Shown piece after piece: positions 1 through 6,895 of a stretch of 64,000 bases of DNA. Under the pieces are notes generated by a model. That model was not told where the DNA came from, did not search any database, and worked only from the letters and a program-made list of their open reading frames with translations. Position numbers and translations under genes: made by a program. Position 1 is the first letter of the stretch. Every line of letters starts with the position of its first letter. The stretch is from Treponema parvum (GTDB lineage: Bacteria > Spirochaetota > Spirochaetia > Treponematales > Treponemataceae), in contig NZ_CP054257.1 of NCBI RefSeq assembly GCF_017893945.1, forward strand, positions 124,001-188,000, read 5' to 3'.

Positions 1-56
1 CCCTTGTCGGGGCTCGCTTTCTTTTCATTCCAATCGGCAAGATTCGAAAGTGCCAT
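1..56 (-). CDS. N-terminal fragment of an unidentified protein (runs off the window)
   Basis: Only the first 18 codons are present, beginning MALSNLADWNEKK. The ATG at 56-54 is preceded by a strong GGAGGA ribosome binding site (62-67 on the plus strand, read in reverse), so the start is credible. Too little is visible to assign a family. The gene has its own promoter (91-119), which shares a 28-bp segment with the promoter of the flavin/ferredoxin gene at 565-1257. Joint control of the two, perhaps by the HxlR regulator lying between them, is an inference. Confidence 0.6.
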   Translation of the reverse strand, partial: MALSNLADWNEKKASPDK

Positions 57-90
57 AATTATCCTCCGAAAAAAAATATAGTAACAATAC

Positions 91-119
91 ACTGTATGCT
101 ATTTCGGAACATAAAACAA
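91..119 (-). promoter_or_regulatory. Sigma-70-like promoter of the left-edge gene
   Basis: On the minus strand TTGTTT (119-114), a 17-base spacer and TACAGT (96-91) precede the ATG at 56. The -35 box lies inside the 28-bp repeat at 114-141, whose second copy supplies the -35 of the promoter at 1266-1294. Confidence 0.6.
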
Positions 120-141
120 GAACGCACTTTTTTGTAACCGC
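114..141. repeat. 28-bp direct repeat, copy 1 (candidate operator plus -35)
   Basis: Identical over 28 bases to 1289-1316. Both copies directly follow a stop codon of the upstream minus-strand gene and supply the -35 hexamer of the next promoter. The part upstream of the -35 (minus-strand core GGTTACAAAAAAGTGC) is a plausible regulator site. Confidence 0.75.
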
Positions 142-474
142 TTATTTTGTTACCTGCGTTTTATAATAATTCCCCCATTTCCGCATTTCGTCAATAAGGG
201 GGCGCAGCGTTTCTCCGAGCGGAGAAAGCGCGTACTCGACAATTTTGGGCGGTCTGCTTTCGATTTCGCGCCGGACGATGATGCCGTCCTCTTCCATTGA
301 GCGTAAACTTTGAGTGAGCACTTTTTGGCTGATACCGTCAAGATCATTTTTCAGCTCGTTAAAGCGCCACGGCCGCACAAGCAGATCTTTAATGATGAAC
401 AGTTTCCATTTACTGCCGAGGATCTGCAAGGTCGTCGCTACGGGGCAGTCGGGCAAATCTTCTTTTTTTTTCAT
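142..474 (-). CDS. HxlR/MarR-type winged-helix transcriptional regulator
   Basis: The 110-residue product has the standard length and plan of HxlR-family regulators: a short N-terminus with one Cys in DCPV (residue 10), the block GSKWKLFIIKDLL, a winged helix with the usual FNELK..L.GIS.KVLTQSLR..EEDGI pattern, and the C-terminal PLGETL helix. Members bind DNA as dimers and often sense aldehydes, quinones or oxidants through the N-terminal Cys; that is family knowledge. It lies 90 bases downstream of the flavin/4Fe-4S gene on the same strand. Duplicated promoter segments next to both neighbours make it a candidate local regulator. Effector unknown. Confidence 0.88.
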   Translation of the reverse strand: MKKKEDLPDCPVATTLQILGSKWKLFIIKDLLVRPWRFNELKNDLDGISQKVLTQSLRSMEEDGIIVRREIESRPPKIVEYALSPLGETLRPLIDEMRKWGNYYKTQVTK

Positions 475-564
475 ATCCGTACCTTTTTGAAATGTGCGCT
501 TATTTTCCGCCGGGTTTTCAAACAGCCGACGAAGTTAAACGAGAGAGCTGTTTCAGCGACGCGT

Positions 565-1257
565 TTATGCATTTAACTTTTCTATCGCTTGCACCGGACA
601 ATTTTCGTAGCAGCTTCCGCAATGGAGGCAATGTTCCTGCTGAATGACAAAAGGCTGACCTTCCGTAATACAGCTTTGCGGGCAGTTTTGCGTACAGGTT
701 CCGCATTCGATACAGTAATCCGTTATGCTAAAGCCCTTCGGCTCAACGGTACCGCTGCCGATCACATAGCTTTCGCGGAAAATCGGGTTTACGCCTAGAT
801 TGAAATATTCGATACTCGCATTGCGGATTTCAAATATAATCCCGATATTACGTGTGCTTCCGGGGTATACGTTGGAAAGATAGGGCTGCTCCGAAAAAAT
901 CGTATCGATCCAATGAGTTTGTTTTTCCTGTTCAATCTGCACGGCCTTTGCCGAAAGGCGGATCATTTCTTTATAGCGCGTGTAGCCTAGGATCTGTACT
1001 CTGCCGTCTGAAAGCAATTCTTTGCAAAAATCCTTTCCCCTTGCCGTAAAAAAATACAAAGCGTCCGGCTCATAATGAATAGCGCTGATATTGCGAACCT
1101 GCGGGTTTCCGTTTTCGTCTACGGTTGCAAATGCGAGAACGCCGACGTATTGCAGTTTTTCCAAACAAGTTTTTGCATCCATATTTTTCTTATCGCCGGA
1201 TTTCGAACAGGCCGGCAAAAACTCCGTGAGCGCATAGTGATTACATGGATTACCCAT
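565..1257 (-). CDS. Flavin-binding split-barrel protein with C-terminal 2[4Fe-4S] ferredoxin domain
   Basis: The N-terminal ~150 residues match the pyridoxamine-phosphate-oxidase-like FMN-binding barrel (TCLEKLQYVGVLAFATVDENG onward, residues ~29-49). The C-terminus carries two CxxCxxCxxxCP clusters (CIECGTCTQNCP and CLHCGSCYENCP) that should hold two 4Fe-4S centres, so a cytoplasmic redox protein is expected; substrate unknown. Two starts are possible. The ATG at 1257 lies 8 bases from the -10 of the promoter at 1266-1294 and would be leaderless. The ATG at 1182 (MDAKTCLEKL) fits the usual family N-terminus but has only a weak ribosome site. Confidence 0.85.
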   Translation of the reverse strand: MGNPCNHYALTEFLPACSKSGDKKNMDAKTCLEKLQYVGVLAFATVDENGNPQVRNISAIHYEPDALYFFTARGKDFCKELLSDGRVQILGYTRYKEMIRLSAKAVQIEQEKQTHWIDTIFSEQPYLSNVYPGSTRNIGIIFEIRNASIEYFNLGVNPIFRESYVIGSGTVEPKGFSITDYCIECGTCTQNCPQSCITEGQPFVIQQEHCLHCGSCYENCPVQAIEKLNA

Positions 1258-1265
1258 TATTCGGT

Positions 1266-1294
1266 ACTATAAAGCAATCCGCGGTATGAAACAA
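1266..1294 (-). promoter_or_regulatory. Promoter of the flavin/ferredoxin gene
   Basis: On the minus strand TTGTTT (1294-1289), a 17-base spacer and TATAGT (1271-1266), then the ATG at 1257. The -35 lies in the second 28-bp repeat copy. Predicted initiation would fall at or just before the ATG. Confidence 0.65.
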
Positions 1295-1316
1295 GAACGC
1301 ACTTTTTTGTAACCGC
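1289..1316. repeat. 28-bp direct repeat, copy 2
   Basis: Perfect copy of 114-141, here just after the TAG stop of a minus-strand remnant (1317-1436) and overlapping the promoter of the flavin/ferredoxin gene. Confidence 0.75.
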
Positions 1317-1436
1317 CTATCTGCTTTTTATAAGCTGCAGCGCGTTGGATAAGTATTCGGCGATCGCGTTGTGGTCGTGCAGTTCGCCCGTTTTACGGTG
1401 CAAAAGTATATGCACAATAGAAGTTTTGCATGGCGC
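1317..1436 (-). pseudogene. C-terminal remnant of an unidentified gene
   Basis: A minus-strand open frame ending in TAG at 1319-1317 reads KTGELHDHNAIAEYLSN and then ALQLIKSR. It looks protein-like but has no start codon. Its upstream part merges with a short sequence (around 1415-1460) also found on both sides of the insertion sequence (14640-14670 and 16031-16060). Probably the tail of a deleted gene; family not recognised. Confidence 0.3.
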
Positions 1437-1465
1437 TATATCAAAAACGCATAGCGGACAAAACA

Positions 1466-1494
1466 TGGAAAAACCTGATAATGTGTGCTATAGT
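1466..1494 (+). promoter_or_regulatory. Promoter of the first toxin-antitoxin module
   Basis: TGGAAA (1466-1471), 17 bases, TATAGT (1489-1494), followed by an AGGAG ribosome site at 1505-1509 and the antitoxin ATG at 1517. Confidence 0.5.
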
Positions 1495-1516
1495 AAAAAT
1501 GTTAAGGAGTATAAGC

Positions 1517-1744
1517 ATGCCGTTAGCAGACGTTCAGGAAAAATTGAAGACAATTCCGGATGAATACATGGATGAAGTTTATAATTATTTGGAATTTTTA
1601 CAATATAAAATACTCTATAAAAAACAACATGAAGAATCTGTAAAAAGATTTCCTAATCGTCGACCGGACATTTTAAAACAACCGGATTTCTATATGTCAC
1701 CGGCTTTTGACGAACCATTGGGAGATTTTAAGGAGTATATGTGA
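1517..1744 (+). CDS. Antitoxin of a PIN-domain module (DUF2281-like)
   Basis: A 75-residue acidic protein (MPLADVQEKL...FLQYKILYKKQHEE). The ATG at 1517 is chosen because GGAG lies 8 bases upstream; the frame is open further upstream but has no ribosome site there. Helical N-terminus and flexible C-terminal tail suit an antitoxin that wraps the toxin. Its stop overlaps the toxin GTG start by four bases, implying translational coupling. Similarity to DUF2281 antitoxins is by pattern only. Confidence 0.75.
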   Translation: MPLADVQEKLKTIPDEYMDEVYNYLEFLQYKILYKKQHEESVKRFPNRRPDILKQPDFYMSPAFDEPLGDFKEYM

Positions 1745-2118
1745 AATATTTTTTAGATACACATACACTTCTGTGGTATTTGTTTGATAGTGAAAATCTA
1801 TCTGAAACGGCTAAAGAAATAATCAATAATGAATTTTGCTATTACAGTAAAGTTTCATTATGGGAAATTGCGATAAAACAGACCCGTAATCTTCTTCAAT
1901 ATAAAAATTCAATCCAAGATATTATAGATGCCTGTAAGGAAGAAGAATTTGCGGAACTTTTAGTTTCCGGTAAATCTTTAGAATTATTAAAAAACTTGCC
2001 GGATATTCACAGAGATCCGTTTGATAGACTTCTAATTACAATGGCACAAGAAAATAATTTAACGATTGTTACAAAGGACTCAAAGATTCCGTTGTATGAT
2101 GTAAAAACTGTTTGGTAA
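1741..2118 (+). CDS. PIN-domain toxin (VapC-like ribonuclease)
   Basis: A 125-residue PIN domain beginning MKYFLDTHTLLWYL. The conserved acidic residues of the Mg-dependent RNase site are visible: D6, E42 (in SLWEIAIK), D92/D95 (in HRDPFDRLL) and D113 (in TKDS). It matches the Sll0205-type PIN subfamily toxins, which cleave RNA in the cytoplasm when antitoxin is lost. Starts at GTG with AAGGAG about 6 bases upstream, overlapping the antitoxin stop. First of three complete toxin modules in about 2.2 kb. Confidence 0.88.
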   Translation: MKYFLDTHTLLWYLFDSENLSETAKEIINNEFCYYSKVSLWEIAIKQTRNLLQYKNSIQDIIDACKEEEFAELLVSGKSLELLKNLPDIHRDPFDRLLITMAQENNLTIVTKDSKIPLYDVKTVW

Positions 2119-2385
2119 AGCAAAATAAACCTGACACCTGCTGCAAAATTGGCATTTATTTTACCACGGCAAAAACCGTAAAAGGCAAATAACTTTTTTA
2201 TCAAGGCATTCGCCTGAAAAATCCTGAAAACTTTCAGAGACTACTCTATTGTTTGTTGTGATTTTGTTATAAATACGGCGGATTTGCATCGTCAGCGGGA
2301 CAGTGTGAATCGTCCACATATCATTGTTTTAAACCGCAGGCAACTCGACCGCGGCGACCGCTTTGAAAACCGTGTTGGGTTTTCA

Positions 2386-2784
2386 TTATTCTACCCAATC
2401 TTCAATTTCCAAATCGCTTACTCTTGAAAATTCATCCACATTATGAGTAATAAGAGTCGCTTTTTCATGCAGTGCGGCGGCGGCAATAAGCAAATCGTTT
2501 GCACCTATCGGTGTTCCCGCAAGTTCCAAATCCTTTCGGATTTCTGCATAGTCATAAGACATTTCATCCGTAAAATCCACAATTTTAAAAGGCTTTAAGA
2601 ACTTTTCTACTTTCTCCGTAGTCTTTTCTCTTGTCCGGCTTTTAAATGCACCCAGCAAAAGTTCTCCTTTTACTACTGAAGAAATTTTTATCTCTTTCGG
2701 TGAAACTGACAGGAATTTTTCTCGAACGGACGGAAACTTTCCATTCAGAAAACAAATGCAGGTGTTTGTGTCTACAAAATACAT
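2386..2784 (-). CDS. vapC: VapC-family PIN-domain toxin
   Basis: 132 residues with the VapC layout: D5 in FVDTNTCI, E41 in KGELLLGA, D97 in GANDLLIAA and an acidic or amide position near 115-117 in THNVDEF. These are the residues of the PIN ribonuclease site. The family usually targets initiator tRNA or 23S rRNA loops; the target here is unknown. It is the second gene of a minus-strand pair, its ATG overlapping the antitoxin stop by one base (TAATG). Confidence 0.9.
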   Translation of the reverse strand: MYFVDTNTCICFLNGKFPSVREKFLSVSPKEIKISSVVKGELLLGAFKSRTREKTTEKVEKFLKPFKIVDFTDEMSYDYAEIRKDLELAGTPIGANDLLIAAAALHEKATLITHNVDEFSRVSDLEIEDWVE

Positions 2785-3005
2785 TAAAAAGCCTCTCGCA
2801 TTTCAAGCTTCGGCTGATCAGGTCTGGTAAATGACGGATCGGAAACGGATCCGAACAAATCAGCCCATCCTTCCGGATAATGCGGTTCTATGCTCTGCAT
2901 AACTTTGCTTACGACCCACTTTGAAAGTGACATGTTTTCTGCAGTGGCTTCGTTTTCAATTTTGATAAGTTGGTCTTGCGTAACATACAATGATAATTGC
3001 GGCAT
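2784..3005 (-). CDS. Ribbon-helix-helix-like antitoxin paired with VapC
   Basis: 73 residues from the ATG at 3005, chosen because AGAGGTGAG sits 3 bases upstream; an in-frame start 21 bases earlier has no such site. The N-terminus PQLSLYVTQDQLIKIENEA has alternating hydrophobics followed by a helix, as in ribbon-helix-helix DNA binders, and the C-terminal part (SDPSFTRPDQP) is a probable toxin-wrapping tail. Probably autoregulates the operon. Confidence 0.75.
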   Translation of the reverse strand: MPQLSLYVTQDQLIKIENEATAENMSLSKWVVSKVMQSIEPHYPEGWADLFGSVSDPSFTRPDQPKLEMREAF

Positions 3006-3141
3006 ATTCTCACCTCTTAGATACAAAGGTAAAACTCTTTATTACAAAAATCAAGTATGTTTGCAAGTATATTATAAAAATTACGGGATTGCCCCGCGGT
3101 ACAATAGTTTTCATGGAGTATACTGAGGTTCGCCTTTTTTC

Positions 3142-3162
3142 TTGACAAACATTGTATATACA
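3142..3162 (+). promoter_or_regulatory. brnTA promoter region with palindromic operator
   Basis: A consensus TTGACA (3142-3147) is followed by the perfect palindrome TGTATATACA (3153-3162) inside the spacer, where a bound repressor would block RNA polymerase. BrnA-type antitoxins autorepress their operons, so this is the likely operator. The -10 box is not clear. Confidence 0.5.
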
Positions 3163-3188
3163 TAACCTAATACACATAGGACGTATAG

Positions 3189-3476
3189 ATGACATTTGAG
3201 TGGGATGAAAATATAAATCGCATAAATAAAGAAATTCATGACGGTATTTCTTTTGAATATGCGGCGAGAGTTTTTCTGGATTCAAAAAGAATTGAAATTG
3301 TTGATGAAAATCATTCTGATGAATCTGAGGAAGGATGCAATATAATCGGTTGTGTGGAACGGATATTGTTCGCAGTTTATACAGAACGCAACGACAATAA
3401 GATTCGGATTATTTCTGCACGAAGAGCCACACCGAAAGAGGAGAAATTGTATTATGAAAACTATGACATTAGATGA
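3189..3476 (+). CDS. brnT: BrnT-family ribonuclease toxin
   Basis: The 95-residue product opens with the BrnT signature FEWDENINRINKEIHDGISFEYAA and ends with RIISARRATPKEEKLYYE, matching the RelE-fold BrnT toxins from end to end. BrnT cleaves RNA and halts growth until neutralised by BrnA. The antitoxin gene starts inside its last 23 bases. Confidence 0.88.
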   Translation: MTFEWDENINRINKEIHDGISFEYAARVFLDSKRIEIVDENHSDESEEGCNIIGCVERILFAVYTERNDNKIRIISARRATPKEEKLYYENYDIR

Positions 3477-3756
3477 TTTAATTAAAAATCTGCTTACTGA
3501 AGAAGACAGGAAAATCATAAATTCCGCTGACCCCGTAATTACTGAGGAATGTCCGGAGGTAACCGATGCGCAAATGAAAAAATATAAGCCTTGGTATGAA
3601 GTTCATCCAAAAGGGAACGGTATTTATAAAGTTTCTGTAAAGAAAACTGCCGTTAGTTTAAGAATTGATACCGATGTTTTAATGGCTTTAAAAGAAATGG
3701 GAACAGGATATCAGACAAGAATCAATGATATTCTAAGGAAAGCTGTTTTCGGGTAA
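3454..3756 (+). CDS. brnA: BrnA-family antitoxin
   Basis: 100 residues from the ATG at 3454, preceded by GAGGAG at 3439-3444. The C-terminal ~40 residues (VSLRIDTDVLMALKEMGTGYQ, then TRINDILRKAV) form the ribbon-helix-helix domain of BrnA, binding BrnT and the operator. The N-terminal segment is longer than in minimal BrnA proteins. The reading frame stays open upstream of 3454, but that would lie almost wholly within brnT and lacks a ribosome site. Confidence 0.85.
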   Translation: MKTMTLDDLIKNLLTEEDRKIINSADPVITEECPEVTDAQMKKYKPWYEVHPKGNGIYKVSVKKTAVSLRIDTDVLMALKEMGTGYQTRINDILRKAVFG

Positions 3757-3820
3757 GAAATGAAACTTTATAGAAAAACAAGCGGCGGCCGCAATAAGCA
3801 AAGTATCATAGCATCTTTGT

Positions 3821-4117
3821 TTATGCATATGTGTATGTCTTTATTAGTTCAAGTTCCGGAGATAATTTCAATTTTACATTTCGTAAATCAATATCATTTT
3901 GCAGCGACATAAAATAACTGTCAGATACGCCGAAAAGCTTGGCTAATCTTAACGATGTGTCTACGGTTATTTTTCTTCGATTATGAAGTATATCTTGAAT
4001 TCGTGAAGTAGGAACTTTTATCTCTTGAGCCAGTTTATATGCAGAAAGTCCGAGCGGAATAAGAAATTCTTCGTTTAAAATCTCACCTATTGTCGGTGTT
4101 TCAATAAATTCTTTCAT
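3821..4117 (-). CDS. higA: HigA-type antitoxin (XRE helix-turn-helix)
   Basis: 98 residues with the addiction-module antidote HigA pattern: TPTIGEILNEEFLIPLGLSA, helix-turn-helix KLAQEIKVPTSRIQDILHNR, then RKITVDTSLRLAKLFGVSDS. It represses its operon and binds HigB. The cognate toxin gene lies immediately upstream in the usual higB-higA order but is truncated, so this antitoxin appears orphaned. Confidence 0.9.
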   Translation of the reverse strand: MKEFIETPTIGEILNEEFLIPLGLSAYKLAQEIKVPTSRIQDILHNRRKITVDTSLRLAKLFGVSDSYFMSLQNDIDLRNVKLKLSPELELIKTYTYA

Positions 4118-4126
4118 AATGTTCTC

Positions 4127-4300
4127 CTAATGATAATCTACAATTTCTACACTATAAAAGTGTCCGTCTTTTTCCGTAAAACAGATACGCCACTGAGCAT
4201 TTATACGGACAGAATATTGACCTTTTCTATCTCCGGCAAGACTTTCAAGTTTATTATTTGGCGGTGCACGTAAATCTTCTAGACTTTTTGCAACAGTTAA
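4127..4300 (-). pseudogene. 5'-truncated HigB toxin
   Basis: The minus-strand frame reads AKSLEDLRAPPNNKLESLAG, then DRKGQYSVRINAQWRICF and YSVEIVDYH: the C-terminal ~57 residues of a RelE-superfamily HigB toxin of ~92 residues. A TAA stop lies immediately upstream in frame and no start codon is available, so about 35 N-terminal residues are missing. The stop lies 9 bases before the higA ATG, the normal operon spacing. Confidence 0.85.
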
Positions 4301-4412
4301 TTATAATATGCCGAATTAATCGTCGAAGCGGCGGCCGGTTGCTATAACGCGCGCCTGTAAACACGCCCCGCCGCTATAACATTGCCCTCTGTAAACCGTT
4401 GCGTTTTTCATA

Positions 4413-4424
4413 TAAAATACGATT
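4413..4424 (+). promoter_or_regulatory. -10 region of the response regulator, possibly leaderless
   Basis: TAAAAT (4413-4418) lies exactly 6 bases before the ATG at 4425 and no ribosome site is visible. The -35 is weak (TGTAAA at 4390-4395). Confidence 0.4.
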
Positions 4425-5078
4425 ATGATTCCGAATATAATTCTTTGCGATGACCACGCTCTGTTGAGAAACGGAATAAAAAACTGGATAGAAACTCATT
4501 CAAAATACAAAGTTACGCATGAAGCGGGAACTTGGGCGGAATGCGAAAAAATTGTCAAAACCTTTCGCTCGTCCAACTTGCCGGGCAACTATATCGCCGT
4601 TGTGGATATTTCTTTTAAAGCCGAATATACGACGGCAGCCCACGAAGAAAATTGCGGTTTTGAAATAATCCGCCGTTTTACCGCGCTCGGCGTTCCTTGC
4701 ATCGCGTATTCGAGTCATGATTCGGGAGGGTTTGTTGAGCATGCTACAAGCTGCGCTGTCGGCGCAAAAGGTTTTGTTTCAAAAAATGCGGATGAAGAAA
4801 TCCTGCTTGCGGCGATTTATGCGGTGTCTAACGGAAAAACATACATTCAGGCGGAGCTTGTAACAGGCCTTTTGGAAGTGAACCACATAACTCAGACTTT
4901 TACCAAAAAAGAAAAACTGCTTTCGGATGCTCTGACAATCCATAACTCAAACGCCGAAGTTGCCGCCGCTCTCGGCATCACGGAAAAAACCGTTGTAAAC
5001 TATCTTACAATTTTGTATGACAAAGCAGGGGTAAAAAACAAACTCGAATTCTTGGAAAAGATGGGGAGGTTAAATTGA
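4425..5078 (+). CDS. LuxR/NarL-type response regulator
   Basis: 217 residues. The receiver domain shows D9-D10, the phosphoacceptor D61 in VVDIS, S96/S97 and K120 in FVSKN. A C-terminal LuxR-type helix-turn-helix follows (AEVAAALGITEKTVVNYLTI, ~173-192). It should accept phosphate from the histidine kinase at 5712-6596 and act on transcription. The receiver is somewhat divergent in its middle. No ribosome binding site is seen, and a -10-like TAAAAT sits 6 bases before the ATG. Confidence 0.88.
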   Translation: MIPNIILCDDHALLRNGIKNWIETHSKYKVTHEAGTWAECEKIVKTFRSSNLPGNYIAVVDISFKAEYTTAAHEENCGFEIIRRFTALGVPCIAYSSHDSGGFVEHATSCAVGAKGFVSKNADEEILLAAIYAVSNGKTYIQAELVTGLLEVNHITQTFTKKEKLLSDALTIHNSNAEVAAALGITEKTVVNYLTILYDKAGVKNKLEFLEKMGRLN

Positions 5079-5125
5079 ACGGCTGAAATAGCGCTGTACA
5101 ATTTTAAGGGAGGTTAAATTGAACG
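5064..5125. repeat. 44-bp hairpin-containing duplication between the regulator and membrane genes
   Basis: An 18-base direct repeat (GGGAGGTTAAATTGAACG at 5064-5081 and 5108-5125) brackets an imperfect inverted repeat (5072-5105). One copy supplies the regulator stop codon, the other the ribosome site and TTG start of the next gene, as if a 44-bp unit had split an originally overlapping gene pair. Confidence 0.6.
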
Positions 5126-5715
5126 TTCGAGTGAAAACATTTTATAAAACGGCGATTCTTTGCTCGGCGGCGCTCGCTTTGAATATGGCAACTTTCTTAC
5201 TAGTCACTTATTTGAGACTTCCCGTTTTTATGGACACAATTTTTACGGTCGCTCTCACTTTTTATGCCGGACTTGTACCGGGGCTGATTGTCGCAGCTCT
5301 CTATAATCCGATTATGACAATTTTACTGTGTGTGATCTATGGAACGGAAATCTTTTACTTTGATTTTTTGTATGCGGTCTGCGGAATCTTGATAGTCATT
5401 TCGACTTGGATTTTAAGCCGAAACAAAAAAGAATTCTTTTTCAGCCATACCGTTACGGTTTTATACCTTTTGATTATCGCATTCGTTTCCGCTTTTTTAA
5501 CTTGTTTTTCCGCAAGCGCGCTGAACACGTTTATTCGTCCGCTTTTCGGCAACTTATCGCGGTTTTCCGCAATCGACGATTTTTACATCGCATTCCAAAA
5601 TTTAAAATTCGGAGTATTCCTTTCATATCTTTTGCCGCGTATTCCGATCATCGTGCTGGACAGGCTGATTTCCACTTTTTTAGGCTACGGAATATATAGA
5701 GTAATTAAACTATGA
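5119..5715 (+). CDS. Multi-pass membrane protein of a two-component sensory module (ECF S-component-like)
   Basis: 198 residues with about five or six hydrophobic segments. The stretch RLPVFMDTIFTVALTFYAGL followed by VPGLIVAALYN resembles S-components of ECF transporters, where a similar helix pair lines the substrate site. Starts at TTG (5119) with GGGAGG 5 bases upstream and overlaps the kinase ATG by four bases. Its place between a response regulator and a kinase with little sensory domain suggests it is the signal-receiving partner. That role is an inference; substrate unknown. Confidence 0.65.
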   Translation: MNVRVKTFYKTAILCSAALALNMATFLLVTYLRLPVFMDTIFTVALTFYAGLVPGLIVAALYNPIMTILLCVIYGTEIFYFDFLYAVCGILIVISTWILSRNKKEFFFSHTVTVLYLLIIAFVSAFLTCFSASALNTFIRPLFGNLSRFSAIDDFYIAFQNLKFGVFLSYLLPRIPIIVLDRLISTFLGYGIYRVIKL

Positions 5716-6596
5716 ACGAACATCAATTACAGGATTTGCTTTCTGCCTTAAACCTCTACACGTCGTTTTTTTTCCTTTTGATCGTGCTCTGTTTTACCTC
5801 TTTTGTCGCAGTTCTTTTTATTTTGATTCGCAATATAAAGAACCGCAAAAAATTACAAAAAAACCGGGAATTTATTTCTGAAATAATCCAGACGCAGGAA
5901 GCGGAGCGAAACCGTATAAGTCGGGAACTTCACGATACGGTAAGTCAGAACATAAAAACGCTTCTTCTAAAAGAAAAAGAACTTTCGGCAATTTTGCGCG
6001 ATTCCGATTTCAAAAGCGATGAAATACAATTTAAAATCGAAAAAATCATCAGTCTCGAAAAACAAAATCAAAAGCAGCTCAGAACAATCATTCAAAACTT
6101 TACAGTGCCGGCTATCGGCACTATTCCTTTTAAAACCGTCATAAACGATTTGTGCGAACAGTTCAAAGAGCAAAGCGGAATAGACTGCTCGTTTTTCGTT
6201 TCTTCCGACGTTGTGCTTGACGATTTTTCAAAAGAGCAAAAACATCACATTTTGCGGATAATTCAGGAAGCCTTGAGCAATGCACAAACGCACGCAAAAG
6301 CAAGCGCGACAAGCATTGTCATAAGAAAAGGCCGCAGTGAAAACCGCCGTTCCGAGCCGGTTCCGGAGCAAAACTTGCAGGCCGGCGAAGATTCTATTTG
6401 CATAATGATTTTTGACGACGGACAGGGCTTTGCCGGCGGTGCACGAATGGAAGGCGGACTATATTCACAAAACCACTTCGGCATGAGCGGAATGGAAATG
6501 CGTGCAAAACTTTTAGGCGGCTCTCTCATTGTGCAAAGCACTACGGAAGCCGGAACGGAAGTGCGACTGGAAATTCCGGTAAAAAAAGTGTATTGA
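5712..6596 (+). CDS. NarX/DegS-class sensor histidine kinase
   Basis: 294 residues. One transmembrane helix (~17-40), then a HisKA_3 dimerisation domain with H74 in ISRELHDTVSQNI, and a HATPase_c domain with the N-box region (LRIIQEALSNAQTHAKA), a G1-type DDGQGFAGG and a G2-type FGMSGMEMRAK segment. It has almost no extracytoplasmic domain, supporting signal input through the membrane protein encoded just upstream (ATGA overlap). Phosphotransfer to the regulator at 4425-5078 is expected. Confidence 0.9.
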   Translation: MNEHQLQDLLSALNLYTSFFFLLIVLCFTSFVAVLFILIRNIKNRKKLQKNREFISEIIQTQEAERNRISRELHDTVSQNIKTLLLKEKELSAILRDSDFKSDEIQFKIEKIISLEKQNQKQLRTIIQNFTVPAIGTIPFKTVINDLCEQFKEQSGIDCSFFVSSDVVLDDFSKEQKHHILRIIQEALSNAQTHAKASATSIVIRKGRSENRRSEPVPEQNLQAGEDSICIMIFDDGQGFAGGARMEGGLYSQNHFGMSGMEMRAKLLGGSLIVQSTTEAGTEVRLEIPVKKVY

Positions 6597-6895
6597 GAAC
6601 TTCTAAAAACTGCGGTTTTTAAAGGCGGCGGCGCATTTTAAGGAACCGTTAAAATTTGATATTGTAACTCTCGATAATACAACGAATTATACTCGCCGAC
6701 ATCTCGAAAAAGCCGCTCAAAGCCGGTTTTTCAAGATGCCCTATTCCCAATCCGATTCAGTCATATATCCCGAAGTTTTGACTTTTCCGTTTGCCCCGAT
6801 TTTTTCGGGAGTAAGCTCCCTATTATGTAAGCAAAAGCAGGTGTAAAATACGCACAAAATTGTCGGAGGACGTTAACCTCGGAGGATATTTTATT
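6597..6895 (+). other. Gene-free stretch with a startless open frame
   Basis: About 300 bases without a supported gene. One plus-strand frame is open for roughly 80 codons (ending TAA near 6846) but lacks a start, ribosome site or recognisable motif. It may be a remnant or chance. A GGAGGA at 6864-6869 precedes the true GGAGGA of the next gene. Confidence 0.3.

Noticed and set aside
2119..2385. Open frame reading DLHRQRDSVNRPHIIVL between two toxin modules
   Set aside because: No start and no family recognised; too short to separate a remnant from chance.
6597..6860. An ~80-codon open frame between the kinase and the LRR gene
   Set aside because: No start codon, ribosome site or recognisable motif; not called as a gene.
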